Shown here piece by piece: positions 1-8,382 of a stretch of DNA of 64,000 nt. The translations under genes were made by a program, and so were the position numbers. The DNA is from Cellulomonas cellasea (lineage in GTDB: Bacteria > Actinomycetota > Actinomycetes > Actinomycetales > Cellulomonadaceae), in the NCBI RefSeq assembly GCF_030372105.1, contig NZ_JAUDBQ010000005.1, forward strand, positions 150,905 to 214,904. The letters run 5' to 3'. The notes under the pieces were generated by a model. The model was not told the DNA's origin. It saw only the letters and a list, made by a program, of their open reading frames with translations, and searched no databases. Numbering within the stretch: the stretch's first letter is position 1; each line of letters opens with the position of its first letter.

Positions 1-665
1 GCGTCCGTGTCGTCGTCGGGCGACTCGTCGGGCCCCGAGTAGGTCACCACCACCTCGCCGCCGTCACGCTCCTCCACATGGGCCTGCGCGGCCCCGAACT
101 CCGCGAGCCGCGCGCGCCGCACCCCGAGCAGCTCCGACAGGGGCAGGTCGGGCACGTTGAGGTTCGCCACCCGCCCCCGCGAGCGGGCGGAGAGCAGCAC
201 GCGCAACGTGGCGAGCGCGCATGCCTCGGCGGTGTCCCAGTGCTCGGGATCGGCCGCCGCCAACGACACGGCGAGGCCCTCGATGCCATGCGTCGCGGCC
301 GTGAACACCGCGCCCACAGTGCCCGAGTGCAGCACCGCCCGGCCCGTGTTGGGCCCGCGGTTGACGCCCGAGAGCACGAAGTCCGGGGGCAGGCCGAACC
401 GGCCCCGGGCGGCGGCGAGGGTGATCAGCCCGGGGGTGGCGTCGACGGCGACGCACGGCACACCCTCGGGGAGGCCAGGCGCGCGGGCCTCCACCGCCTC
501 GATGCGGCCGAAGTGCTCGGCCCCGGTCAGCGCCGCGCTCGAACCCGACGCGTCGTGCGCGGGCGCCGCCACCAGCACCTCGGCGCCCAGGGCTTGCGCC
601 GCGCGGGCCAGCACCGCGAGGCCGGGCGACGCGACCCCGTCGTCATTCGTCACCAGGACGCGCAT
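1..665 (-). CDS. surE: 5'-nucleotidase SurE (C-terminus cut by window edge)
   Basis: SurE removes phosphate from nucleoside 5'-monophosphates and is a metal-dependent cytosolic enzyme used in survival and nucleotide turnover. Reading from the ATG at 665, the N-terminus is MRVLVTNDDGVASPGL, which carries the SurE metal-binding Asp-Asp pair (residues 8-9). It is followed by the AP..DASGSSAALT segment and the LSGVNRGPNTG motif that completes the metal site. About 221 codons are present, so most of the usual ~250-residue protein is here and only the end is lost. Only about 54 bases separate it from the divergent channel gene starting at 719, so their promoters must lie back to back. Confidence 0.93.
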   Translation of the reverse strand, partial: MRVLVTNDDGVASPGLAVLARAAQALGAEVLVAAPAHDASGSSAALTGAEHFGRIEAVEARAPGLPEGVPCVAVDATPGLITLAAARGRFGLPPDFVLSGVNRGPNTGRAVLHSGTVGAVFTAATHGIEGLAVSLAAADPEHWDTAEACALATLRVLLSARSRGRVANLNVPDLPLSELLGVRRARLAEFGAAQAHVEERDGGEVVVTYSGPDESPDDDTD

Positions 666-718
666 GGCATGACCCCTTCCGCCCATGGGCGGCCGCCGCC
701 CACCGTGCTTACGCTGAC

Positions 719-2578
719 ATGATGACCCTGGCCTTCGCGGTCGACGATCCGAGCGAGGTCGTCGTCCCGGCTCTCGTGCTGGTCGCGTGCGCCGTCGGAG
801 CCCTCCTCGCGGCCGCGATCGTCTCCATCATCGCGCGGCGCGTGGCGCGGCGGTACGCGATCGCGGCCGACCTGACCAGGCGGTCCCGGGCGCCCCTGCA
901 AGTGACTTTCCTGCTGATCTCCGTGTGGATCGGCATCTGGCTCTCCACCGACCCGGCACGCTGGACCCGCGTCGTCGGGCACGCGTTGTTCATCTCCCTC
1001 ATCGTGTCCGTGTCCTGGCTGGTCGGCACGCTCGCGTTCGTGGCCGAGGACGCGATGCTCAACCGGTACCGGATGGACGTGCCCGACAACCGTCAGGTGC
1101 GCCGCATCCGCACCCAGATCACCGTGGTCCGCCGCATCACCGTGGCCGTCCTGGTGATCTGCGCGTTCGCGGGCATCCTCATGACGTTCCCGGAGGCCCG
1201 CGGCGTCGGCGCGAGCGTGTTCGCCTCGGCCGGGCTGCTGTCGATCGTCGCGGGCCTCGCCGCGCAGAGCTCCCTGGCGAACTTCTTCGCCGGCGTGCAG
1301 CTCGCGTTCACCGACGCGATCCGGGTCGACGACGTGGTGATCGTCCTCAAAGAGTGGGGGCGCATCGAGGAGATCACGCTGACGTACGTCGTGGTGCACA
1401 TCTGGGACGACCGGCGCCTGATCCTGCCGTCCACCTACTTCACCACCACCCCGTTCGAGAACTGGACGCGGCGGGCGGCCGACCTGCTCGGCACCGTCGA
1501 GATCGACGTGGACTGGGACGTGCCCGTCGAGGAGGTGCGCGCCGAGATGTCCCGGCTGCTCGCCAGCACTCCCCTGTGGGACCGCCGGGTGGGCGTCATG
1601 CAGGTGACCGACGCGACGCTGGGCTACGTGCGGCTGCGCGCGCTGGCGAGCGCCCGTGACGCCGGCACGCTGTTCGACCTGCGCTGCTTCCTGCGTGAGG
1701 GGCTGGTCGAATGGCTCCGGACCGAGGCGCCGCAGTCCCTCCCGCGCACTCGCACCGTGGCCGTGGTGACCATGGCGGACGAGGGCGAGGCGGACGAGGG
1801 CGAGGCGGACGAGGGCGAGGGGGACGTCGAGGCGTCGGCGCCGCGCGGCCTGCGCCGGTGGGTCCCGACCTCCCGGGCGCCTGCCGGCCCGGCGCCCGAG
1901 CGGGCCGCCGCCCCGACGACGGCGGCGGCGAAGGGCGCGACGGCCGGGCACGCGCCACCCGGCATCGTGGGGCGCCGCAGTGCGAAGGTGGCAACACGCG
2001 CGCGGGCCGAGCAGCCTGAGCCGCGCGGCTCGGATGAGACGCAACGCATCGACCTCACCAGCGACTCGAGCCTGTTCACGGGGAGCATCGAGGCCATCGA
2101 GAGGTCTCGGGCGTTCTCGGGCCCGGGGGAAGGCGTGATCGCCGAGCGCGAGGAGCACGCCGCGCGAGACGAGGCGCGGCGTCGCGAGGCCGCGGGGCAG
2201 CACGAGGCGGGGCAGCCCGAGGCAGGACAGAAGGAGGCGGGACAGGAGGAGGCGGGCGATGGCGAGGCGGGGGAGGGCGACGGTGCTCGACCCGAGGGGC
2301 CTGCCGGGCGCGAGGAGGGCGGGGACGTCGAAGGGCGCGGCGAGGACACCCGGCTGGGCGAGGAGCGGGCCCGAGCTCAGGGCCTCCAGCCGCGTCCGAG
2401 CAAGCCGCCCGTCGTCCCGCCCCCGGGGCGCCCCCCACGCCGTTCGGCCCTCCCCGAGCAACGCTCCCTCGGGGAGGGGCCACTCGGCGGCGGCTCCGAC
2501 GGGCCTGGCGAAGGGGCTGGCGACGGGCCTGGTGACGGGCCCGGCGAGGGGTCGGGAGGCGGCGGCGAGCAGTCCTGA
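719..2578 (+). CDS. MscS-family mechanosensitive channel with long low-complexity tail
   Basis: Small-conductance mechanosensitive channel that would release solutes on osmotic downshock. Residues 1-345 match the MscS fold: about five hydrophobic segments, then the glycine/alanine-rich pore helix and beta domain around residues 160-200 (GLLSIVAGLAAQSSLANFF), and an alpha/beta domain to ~345. The remaining ~270 residues are not channel-like: an ADEGE repeat near 352-370, an EAGQ-type acidic repeat near 485-520, and a Pro/Gly-rich end. A -10-like TACGCT at 710-715 sits just before the start, so the second ATG at 722 could be a leaderless start. The channel assignment is firm; the role of the tail is unknown. 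Confidence 0.88.
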   Translation: MMTLAFAVDDPSEVVVPALVLVACAVGALLAAAIVSIIARRVARRYAIAADLTRRSRAPLQVTFLLISVWIGIWLSTDPARWTRVVGHALFISLIVSVSWLVGTLAFVAEDAMLNRYRMDVPDNRQVRRIRTQITVVRRITVAVLVICAFAGILMTFPEARGVGASVFASAGLLSIVAGLAAQSSLANFFAGVQLAFTDAIRVDDVVIVLKEWGRIEEITLTYVVVHIWDDRRLILPSTYFTTTPFENWTRRAADLLGTVEIDVDWDVPVEEVRAEMSRLLASTPLWDRRVGVMQVTDATLGYVRLRALASARDAGTLFDLRCFLREGLVEWLRTEAPQSLPRTRTVAVVTMADEGEADEGEADEGEGDVEASAPRGLRRWVPTSRAPAGPAPERAAAPTTAAAKGATAGHAPPGIVGRRSAKVATRARAEQPEPRGSDETQRIDLTSDSSLFTGSIEAIERSRAFSGPGEGVIAEREEHAARDEARRREAAGQHEAGQPEAGQKEAGQEEAGDGEAGEGDGARPEGPAGREEGGDVEGRGEDTRLGEERARAQGLQPRPSKPPVVPPPGRPPRRSALPEQRSLGEGPLGGGSDGPGEGAGDGPGDGPGEGSGGGGEQS

Positions 2579-2722
2579 GGCGCGGGATCGGGTCTCGCTC
2601 AGCGGACACCCGGTTGCGCCCCCGAGGGGTCCTTGTGACGGTGGACGGGTCCGAAGGCGCCTGCTGCTGCCGCACCCCGGTGCGGTGTCGCGGCGTCCTC
2701 ACCGGAAACGAGAGGAGCACCC

Positions 2723-3004
2723 GTGCTCACCCTGACCGAGAACGCCCGCAGTGCAGTCGCCGATCTCACCTCGAAGGCGGGCCTGCCCGACTCGGGCGGT
2801 CTGCGGATCGCGGAGTCACCCGACCAGATCGGCAGTTTCGAGCTCTCGCTCGTCACCGAGCCCGTGCCCGGCGACGACGTGATCACGGAGGGGGCGGCAC
2901 ACGTGTTCGTCTCGCCGGAGACCTCGACGACCCTCGCCGACCAGGAGCTCGACGTGGAGAGCACGGCGGGCAGCGCGGGGTTCCGACTCACCCCGCAGGC
3001 GTAG
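2723..3004 (+). CDS. HesB/IscA-like iron-sulfur biogenesis family protein lacking cysteines
   Basis: A 93-residue protein of the HesB/IscA-type fold (starts LTLTENARSAV, ends in a short beta-rich region). A-type carriers bind clusters through three conserved cysteines, but this protein has no cysteine at all, so it cannot act as a classical cluster carrier. Many actinobacteria carry such a cysteine-free homologue of unknown role. The GTG start at 2723 is supported by GAGGAG five to six bases upstream. It stands alone and is followed by a strong hairpin that separates it from the convergent dehydrogenase gene. Confidence 0.72.
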   Translation: MLTLTENARSAVADLTSKAGLPDSGGLRIAESPDQIGSFELSLVTEPVPGDDVITEGAAHVFVSPETSTTLADQELDVESTAGSAGFRLTPQA

Positions 3005-3018
3005 GCCAGCACACGTCG

Positions 3019-3054
3019 GCACAGGGCGGCGCCCGAAGGGGCGCCGCCCTGTGC
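3019..3054. terminator. Bidirectional hairpin terminator
   Basis: A perfect 16-bp GC-rich inverted repeat (3019-3034 with 3039-3054) closes on a GAAG loop. It lies between the stop codons of two convergent genes, the HesB-like gene and the SDR gene, so it can serve both. There is no U-tract, which is common for terminators in GC-rich actinobacteria. Confidence 0.8.
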
Positions 3055-3075
3055 TGTGCTCGGGGGACGGCGGGA

Positions 3076-3849
3076 TCAGTCCGGGCTCATGCCGCAGGTG
3101 AGGTTCACGATCGCCCCGTTCATGGCCCGGGCGCCGCCCTCGGCCAAGAAGACCGCCATCTGCGCCACGTCGGCCAACGTGGGCAGCGACTTGCTGCTGG
3201 TGAGCGACTCGAGGAATTGCGCGAACTCGTCGACCGGCATCGGCAGGTCGGGGGTGTCGCCCAGGGTGTCGAGGATGCGCTGCGGCCGCAGGCAGACCAC
3301 GCGCACGCCCGAGGGGCCGACTTCAGCGGCGAACGTGCGGGTGAGGGCCTCGACGGCCGCGCAGGCGGCGGCGAACCCTCCGACGCCCGCGATCGACATC
3401 CGCGCGGGGGAGGCGGAGAGCGTCAGGATGGTCCCGCTGCCCTGCGACGTCATCTGACGGGCCGCGGCCCGCGTGGTGAGGAACTGCGTCCGGAGCCAGC
3501 TCGCAGCGGGCGCGAGCACGTCGTCCAGGCTGATCTCCAGCAGCGGGACGCCCTGGACCAGCGGGATGCCCGCCGCGTTCAGCATCACGTCGAGGCTGCC
3601 AGCGGCCGCGACCACCGCCTCGGTGTGCGCTGTCACGGCTGCCTCGTCGGACGCGTCGACCTCGGCGACATGCACGGGGGCGGAGGTCAGCGCGCGCACC
3701 CGGCCCGCCGTCGCGTCGACGGCCTCGGCGTGGCGGCCGGCGAGGAAGAGCTCCGCCCCCCGACGCGCGAACTCCTCGGTGACGGCCGCGCCGATCGCGC
3801 CGCCCGCCCCGTGGATGACGACCTTCTGCGGGTGTGCGCCAGTGGCCAT
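3076..3849 (-). CDS. SDR-family protein with substituted catalytic Tyr and Lys
   Basis: A 257-residue Rossmann-fold protein of the short-chain dehydrogenase/reductase family. The cofactor motif is present at residues 14-20 (GAGGAIG) and the structural NAAG at 91-94. At the catalytic position, where the family has YxxxK, the sequence is FAAAC: Phe159 and Cys163 replace Tyr and Lys. The alignment is anchored by the family-typical AAVEALTR that follows. It therefore probably lacks ordinary SDR oxidoreductase activity, or uses different chemistry. A GGAG element precedes the ATG. The hemerythrin gene lies 29 bases upstream on the same strand, so the two may share a transcript. Confidence 0.85.
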   Translation of the reverse strand: MATGAHPQKVVIHGAGGAIGAAVTEEFARRGAELFLAGRHAEAVDATAGRVRALTSAPVHVAEVDASDEAAVTAHTEAVVAAAGSLDVMLNAAGIPLVQGVPLLEISLDDVLAPAASWLRTQFLTTRAAARQMTSQGSGTILTLSASPARMSIAGVGGFAAACAAVEALTRTFAAEVGPSGVRVVCLRPQRILDTLGDTPDLPMPVDEFAQFLESLTSSKSLPTLADVAQMAVFLAEGGARAMNGAIVNLTCGMSPD

Positions 3850-3878
3850 GGGGTCGCTCCGTTTCCTGGTGAGGCGGT

Positions 3879-4346
3879 TCAGAGCGGGCCGAGAACCGCC
3901 TGGGGCTCCGCGTCGAGCTCCAAGGTGGAGAGGATGTCGAGGAGCTGGCGCTCCTCATAGCGGAAATGCGACTCCATGATCGCGGCGAGCCCGTCCAGGT
4001 GCTGCTGGAGCTCTTCCACCGGGGCGGAACGGCCGAGGGCCCGGTCGAGCCGCCCGAGCAGTGACGCGATCGTGTCGTGGTCCTCCCGCAGCCTCGCGAT
4101 CGTGGGCCGCAGCGCCGGCCAACGCGCGGACAGCTCGGGGAACAGCGCGACGTCCTCGCTGGCGTGGTGGGCGCTGAGGGCGGTGCAGAACCCGTGGCAG
4201 TACAACAGCAGGTCGGTGCGCGCCGAGCCTGTGTCGCCGGAGTCGAGCGCGTCGCGCGTCACACGCAGCGCGTCGCGCAGCCGCTGATGGGCCGCCGCCA
4301 GCTCACGGTTCCAGGCGACGAGCCTGCTCTTCTCCTGCTCGGTCAC
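3879..4346 (-). CDS. Hemerythrin HHE cation-binding domain protein
   Basis: A helical protein of about 155 residues carrying the hemerythrin pattern: a first His in HGFCTALSAHHASED, a central REDHD, and a C-terminal H-F-R-Y-E-E segment. In this family these residues hold a di-iron centre that binds oxygen, nitric oxide or other small ligands. I chose the GTG at 4346 (VTEQEKSRL) because AGGTGG lies just upstream and homology starts there. An ATG at 4376 or a start at 4415 would add 10-23 poorly conserved residues. It lies upstream of the SDR gene on the same strand. Confidence 0.82.
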   Translation of the reverse strand: MTEQEKSRLVAWNRELAAAHQRLRDALRVTRDALDSGDTGSARTDLLLYCHGFCTALSAHHASEDVALFPELSARWPALRPTIARLREDHDTIASLLGRLDRALGRSAPVEELQQHLDGLAAIMESHFRYEERQLLDILSTLELDAEPQAVLGPL

Positions 4347-4609
4347 GTGCCCACCTGCCGGGTCCGACGCCTCCATGCCTGGCGCAGTCCGCCATCGACA
4401 CGCGACGCTGCGCAAAACGTATCAATCCCACCGGAAGTCGGCACTGGCGGCCTCCCGTCACTGGAACGCGCGCGCCGCTCACCCGTCGCCCTGGCGCCAT
4501 TCCCGCCCGTGGGCGATGTGGGCCGCGATAGGTTCCGGGCTTCACTCCGACCTCGACCCGGCCGATCCTCGGCCGGCCAGCGGGCATCGGCGCAGAGAGG
4601 GCGGTGCTC

Positions 4610-5512
4610 GTGGGCTGGTTCGGTCGGCGCAAGGGCGAGCAGGAGGGGCCTGCCGACGAGGCCCTGCCGATGCTCACCGTGGAGCAGGCGGCGCGGTTCA
4701 CCGCCGCGGCTCAGCGGGCGTTCGCGGAGGCGGGTATGGAGACCGTCCTGGACGGCGGTGTGCTGCGGGCGTCGGAGGGCGTCCTGCCCCTCCACAGCAT
4801 CGCCACCAGGGCCGCCGCGGTCCCTGAGCGGGAGTGGCCAGCGCTCCTGGCCCAGCACGCTGGCGTGATGGCGCCTGCCCTGCGGGGCTCGCTCGACCCG
4901 GAGCCCATCCGTGACGAGCAGGTCTACCTGCGGGTCCTCGAGCGCGACGCGATCCCGGGCGGCATGGAGGTGGGCGACGACGTGGCCGGCGACCTGGTGG
5001 CGGTGCTCGGCGTCGACTACCCGGACCGTGTGGAGACGCTGAGCGGCGCGAAAGCGGTCGACAAGCTCGGCGGGTGGGAGTCGGTCCGCGAGACCGGGCT
5101 GCGCAATCTCCGGGCGCTGGCCGCCGAGCAGGTGAAGGCGTACGCCCTCAACACCGGGGGCGACCTGCACGTCAGCACCGGCGGGTACTTCCACGCCAGC
5201 CGACTCCTCGTGCTCGGGGACGTGCTCGCCGCCGACTTCAAACTCGAGCGCCCCCGCCACGGCGTGCTGGTCGCGGCGCCGAACCACTCCTTGATCATCG
5301 TGCACCCCATCGAGGGCCTCTCGGTGCTCGACGCGATGCGGACGCTGATCGGCATGGCCGCCGATCAGTCCAACGGTCCCGGCGGGCTCAGCGACAACGT
5401 GTTCTTCTGGCGGGACGGCGTCCTCGAGCAGGTCACCCGCCGATCCGAGGACGGTGGCGTCACGGTCGCCGCGACGGGGGCGTTCGGGGAGGTCCTCGCT
5501 ACGTTCGGCTGA
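4610..5512 (+). CDS. DUF1444-like protein of unknown function
   Basis: About 300 residues, no signal peptide or membrane segment. The middle and C-terminal parts (VDYPDRVETLS, NTGGDLHV, GGYFHASRLLVL, VLVAAPNHSLIIVHPI) resemble the DUF1444/YtpQ-type proteins, whose biochemical role is not known. The N-terminus begins GWFGRRK. Two in-frame GTG codons compete; the one at 4610 is nine bases from GAGAGG, while the one at 4604 is only three bases away, so 4610 is preferred. It is divergent from the hemerythrin gene and convergent with the TetR gene, and appears monocistronic. Confidence 0.6.
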   Translation: MGWFGRRKGEQEGPADEALPMLTVEQAARFTAAAQRAFAEAGMETVLDGGVLRASEGVLPLHSIATRAAAVPEREWPALLAQHAGVMAPALRGSLDPEPIRDEQVYLRVLERDAIPGGMEVGDDVAGDLVAVLGVDYPDRVETLSGAKAVDKLGGWESVRETGLRNLRALAAEQVKAYALNTGGDLHVSTGGYFHASRLLVLGDVLAADFKLERPRHGVLVAAPNHSLIIVHPIEGLSVLDAMRTLIGMAADQSNGPGGLSDNVFFWRDGVLEQVTRRSEDGGVTVAATGAFGEVLATFG

Positions 5513-6116
5513 CGGCGTCGTCCTCGCGCCCGGCGGTCAGCAGGGGGAGGCAGAGGGTGTCGACGAGGTCCGCCATAGTCGCCTCGTCGACGCGACCGGC
5601 GAAGAGCAGCTCGTGGCGCATGAGGGCGAGGGGGAGCGAGACGACGCGCGGCGGCAGCTCGCCGGGCGGGATCTCGCCGCGCTCGCGGGCGGCGTCGATC
5701 ACGGCGCCGAGGATCTCGTTCGCCGCGGCGGACGTCATCTCGGCGAGCTGGGGCAGCAGGTCGTCGCCGACCTCGGCGATGAGGCCGCGCAGGGTGTCCA
5801 GGCCGATGAGCTCGAACCGCTGCACGAACGCGGCCCCGACGGCCAGGAGGTCGCCGCGCAGGCTGCCGGTGCTGGCCCGGGGCAGGTCGGCCACGGTGTG
5901 CCTGACCCAGGCGTCCACCACCATCTGCGCGCGCGAGGAGTAGCGGCGGTAGATCACGGGCTTGCCCGTCCGGGCCCGCCGCGCGACGCCCTCGAAGGTC
6001 AGGCCGGCGTAGCCGCGCTCGGCGAGCTCGCCGCGCACGGCCTCGCGGATCGCCTCGTCGAGCTCGTCGCCGTTGCGGCGCGTGGCCTTGGCCGCCTCGT
6101 CAGTCGTCACCCTCAC
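5499..6116 (-). CDS. TetR-family transcriptional regulator
   Basis: About 205 residues. The N-terminal helix-turn-helix is clear: IREAVRGELAERGYAGLTFEGVARRA followed by KPVIYRRYSSRAQMV, the TetR recognition region. The C-terminal ~140 residues are the ligand-binding/dimer domain. It is divergent from the YhgE-like membrane gene at 6216 with about 100 bases between, so it probably represses that gene and itself. GTG codons at 6110, 6116 and 6119 are all possible starts. Its 3' end overlaps the end of the convergent DUF1444-like gene by 14 bases. Confidence 0.87.
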   Translation of the reverse strand: MRVTTDEAAKATRRNGDELDEAIREAVRGELAERGYAGLTFEGVARRARTGKPVIYRRYSSRAQMVVDAWVRHTVADLPRASTGSLRGDLLAVGAAFVQRFELIGLDTLRGLIAEVGDDLLPQLAEMTSAAANEILGAVIDAARERGEIPPGELPPRVVSLPLALMRHELLFAGRVDEATMADLVDTLCLPLLTAGREDDAVSRT

Positions 6117-6175
6117 CACATCCCCGTAGGTACGTTGCGTTCCCTCGGGTGGGCAGTCTACCGTCGGACCGTCAG

Positions 6176-6191
6176 CACGGTACGTGCCGTG
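6176..6191. promoter_or_regulatory. Candidate TetR operator
   Basis: CACGGTACGTGCCGTG is a 16-base near-palindrome (14 of 16 symmetric positions) in the gap between the divergent tetR-type and YhgE-type genes. The core GGTACGT also occurs at 6129. Position and symmetry suggest a TetR operator; this is inference. Confidence 0.4.
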
Positions 6192-6215
6192 TCGTAAGCC
6201 CGGAGAGGCCACCCC

Positions 6216-7295
6216 ATGAACACCTCGGCGCCGCAGCCCTCCCGGCTGCGCTGGATCAAGCCGTTCGCCGTCCTGCTGGCCGCGCTCGGCATGGGCGCCC
6301 TGCTGATGGCCCCCATGGTCGGGATGGAGCCGCGCGACCTGCCGATCGCGCTCGTCAACCTCGACGAGGGCGTCAGCACCGCGCAGGGGCGGCTCGACGC
6401 CGGCGCCCAGGTGGTCGACGCGATCGGGGGCGACGACGCCGACGGGATGATCGCCTGGCAGGCACTGAGCGACCAGGCGGCGCTCGATCAGGCGCTCGAG
6501 GACAACGACGTGTACGCCGCGTTCGTCGTGCCCGCCGACTTCAGCGCCTCGCAGATCGCCGCCACGCTGGGCCAGGGCGAGGCGAGCCCGGTGACGCTCG
6601 TCGTCAACGAGGGCAAGAACCTGATGGTCACCAACCTGCTGTCCGGCCAGATCGCCGCGCTGACCGCGGGCTCCGACCTGGCGCTCGCCACCCAGGCCCA
6701 CCACGAGGTGCCCGACTCGCTCGCCCTGCTCGCGAGCTTCCTGCCGATGGTCTTCATGATCCTCGCGTACATCTCCTCGTACGCCACGGGCATCGTCATC
6801 CGCTCGACGTTCCCGCTGGGCGCCACCGGCCGGGTGCGGACGATGGCCACGCAGCTCGCCGTCGCCGCGCTCGCGGCCATCGCCATCGGCATCGCCGGAT
6901 CGGCCATCCTCACCGCCATGGTCGACGTGGACATGTCCGTGCTCGACGCCGCGCCGTTCATGGCGATCGCGTCCTTCGCGCTCATGACGCTGGTGATCGG
7001 CTCGGTGAACTGGATCGGCATGGCGGGGATGGCCGTGCCCGTGGCGATCCTCGTGCTGGGCCTCGGCACCGCCAACCTGCCCTTCGAGTTCCTGCCGGGC
7101 TTCTGGCAGGACCTCGTCTACCCCTGGAACCCGCTGCGGCTCCTGGCGGAGGGCGCCCGGGCCCTGCTGTTCCAGGGCGCCGGATGGTGGAACGCCGCCA
7201 CGCCCGGGCTGGTGGCCACGGCCGTCGTGGGGGTCGGGCTCGTGACGACCTCCGTGCTCGCACGGCGGCGGACCCGCGAGGCGGCTGCCGCCTGA
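6216..7295 (+). CDS. YhgE/Pip-like ABC-2-type membrane protein
   Basis: A 359-residue membrane protein. One N-terminal membrane segment (about residues 14-34) is followed by a ~140-residue extracytoplasmic domain beginning PIALVNLDEG, which is diagnostic of the YhgE/Pip and ABC-2 permease group. Five to six membrane segments then end near residue 350. The FLPGFWQDLVYPWNPLR motif near the C-terminus is typical. Members act in export or phage-receptor roles; the substrate is unknown. GAGAGG lies seven bases before the ATG. The divergent TetR gene is its likely regulator, as in drug-responsive pairs. Confidence 0.8.
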   Translation: MNTSAPQPSRLRWIKPFAVLLAALGMGALLMAPMVGMEPRDLPIALVNLDEGVSTAQGRLDAGAQVVDAIGGDDADGMIAWQALSDQAALDQALEDNDVYAAFVVPADFSASQIAATLGQGEASPVTLVVNEGKNLMVTNLLSGQIAALTAGSDLALATQAHHEVPDSLALLASFLPMVFMILAYISSYATGIVIRSTFPLGATGRVRTMATQLAVAALAAIAIGIAGSAILTAMVDVDMSVLDAAPFMAIASFALMTLVIGSVNWIGMAGMAVPVAILVLGLGTANLPFEFLPGFWQDLVYPWNPLRLLAEGARALLFQGAGWWNAATPGLVATAVVGVGLVTTSVLARRRTREAAAA

Positions 7296-7323
7296 CGGGT
7301 CCGCCGGGACGCGGCGAGGACGC

Positions 7324-8214
7324 TCAGGCCTCGGGGATGGGGCGGCCGAACGACTCCAGGGTGATGTCCGCCGGGTCGGGCCCGCGGCGCACGCCCTGGT
7401 CGAGCGCGTCGACCTGGGCGATCTCCTCGCCGGTGAGCTCGAAGTCCAGCACATCGAAGTTCTCCCGGATGCGGGCGGGCTTCGTCGACTTGGGGATCGC
7501 GGAACGGCCCTCCTGCAGGTGCCAGCGCAGCATCACCTGCGCTGGGGTCTTGCCGTGCGCCTCGGCGATGCGGGTGATGGTCGGGTCGTCGAACGTGCGC
7601 GTGCCCGTCTCGCGGTAGGCGGTGATGCCGCCGATCGGCGACCAGGCCTGCGTGACGATGCCGCTCGCCGCGTCGGTGGACTGCACATCGGGCTGCTGGA
7701 AGTACGGGTGCACCTCGACCTGGTTGACCGCGGGCACGACGCTCGCCGACGCCAGCAGCCGGTCCAGGTGCTCGGGCATGAAGTTGCTGACGCCGATCGC
7801 GCGGACCCGGCCATCGGCCAGCAGCGCCTCCAAGGCGCGGTACGCCTCGATGGTGAGGTCGAAGCGGCTCGGCAGCGCCTGATGCAAGATCAGCAGGTCG
7901 ATCTGGTCGAGCCCCAGCTTGGCCGCGGACTTGTCGAACGCGTGCAGCGTCTGGTCGTAGCCGTAGTCGCTGATCCACACCTTCGTCTCCACGAAGACCT
8001 CGGCCCGGTCGATCCCCGACTCGGCGATCGCGCGGCCGACCTCACGCTCGTTGCCGTACGCCGCGGCCGTGTCGATCAAGCGGTAGCCGGTGTCCAGCGC
8101 GGTGCGGACGCTGGCGACCGTCTCCTCGGGCGGGGTCTGGAAGACGCCGAAGCCCAGCGCCGGCATGGTGACGCCGCCCGTCAGCGTGATGGTCGGCACG
8201 GAGGTGGTGGTCAT
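7324..8214 (-). CDS. Aldo/keto reductase
   Basis: A 296-residue NADPH-dependent aldo/keto reductase. The (beta/alpha)8 markers are present: GYRLIDTAAAYGNE with the catalytic Asp and Tyr, the conserved Lys in VFVETKVW, the QIDLLILHQ strand, IGVSNF, and the C-terminal IPKSTKPARI cofactor motif. Substrates are probably aldehydes or 2,5-diketogluconate-like carbonyls. AGGAG precedes the ATG. It is divergent from the XRE/MmyB-type regulator at 8383, which plausibly controls it. Confidence 0.93.
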   Translation of the reverse strand: MTTTSVPTITLTGGVTMPALGFGVFQTPPEETVASVRTALDTGYRLIDTAAAYGNEREVGRAIAESGIDRAEVFVETKVWISDYGYDQTLHAFDKSAAKLGLDQIDLLILHQALPSRFDLTIEAYRALEALLADGRVRAIGVSNFMPEHLDRLLASASVVPAVNQVEVHPYFQQPDVQSTDAASGIVTQAWSPIGGITAYRETGTRTFDDPTITRIAEAHGKTPAQVMLRWHLQEGRSAIPKSTKPARIRENFDVLDFELTGEEIAQVDALDQGVRRGPDPADITLESFGRPIPEA

Positions 8215-8382
8215 GAGTGCTCCTGTCGTGGTGGGGGACGCGGGCCCCTGGTCGGGCCCCGCTGGCGCGCTCCGTCCAGCAGATCAGACGCGGGACGCCT
8301 CCGCCCTATGGGTGGGGAGCCCTGCTGATAGGGGTACTGGCAGTGCGTGGCTACCGCGCCGCCGGGCTCGTACCGTCGAGGG

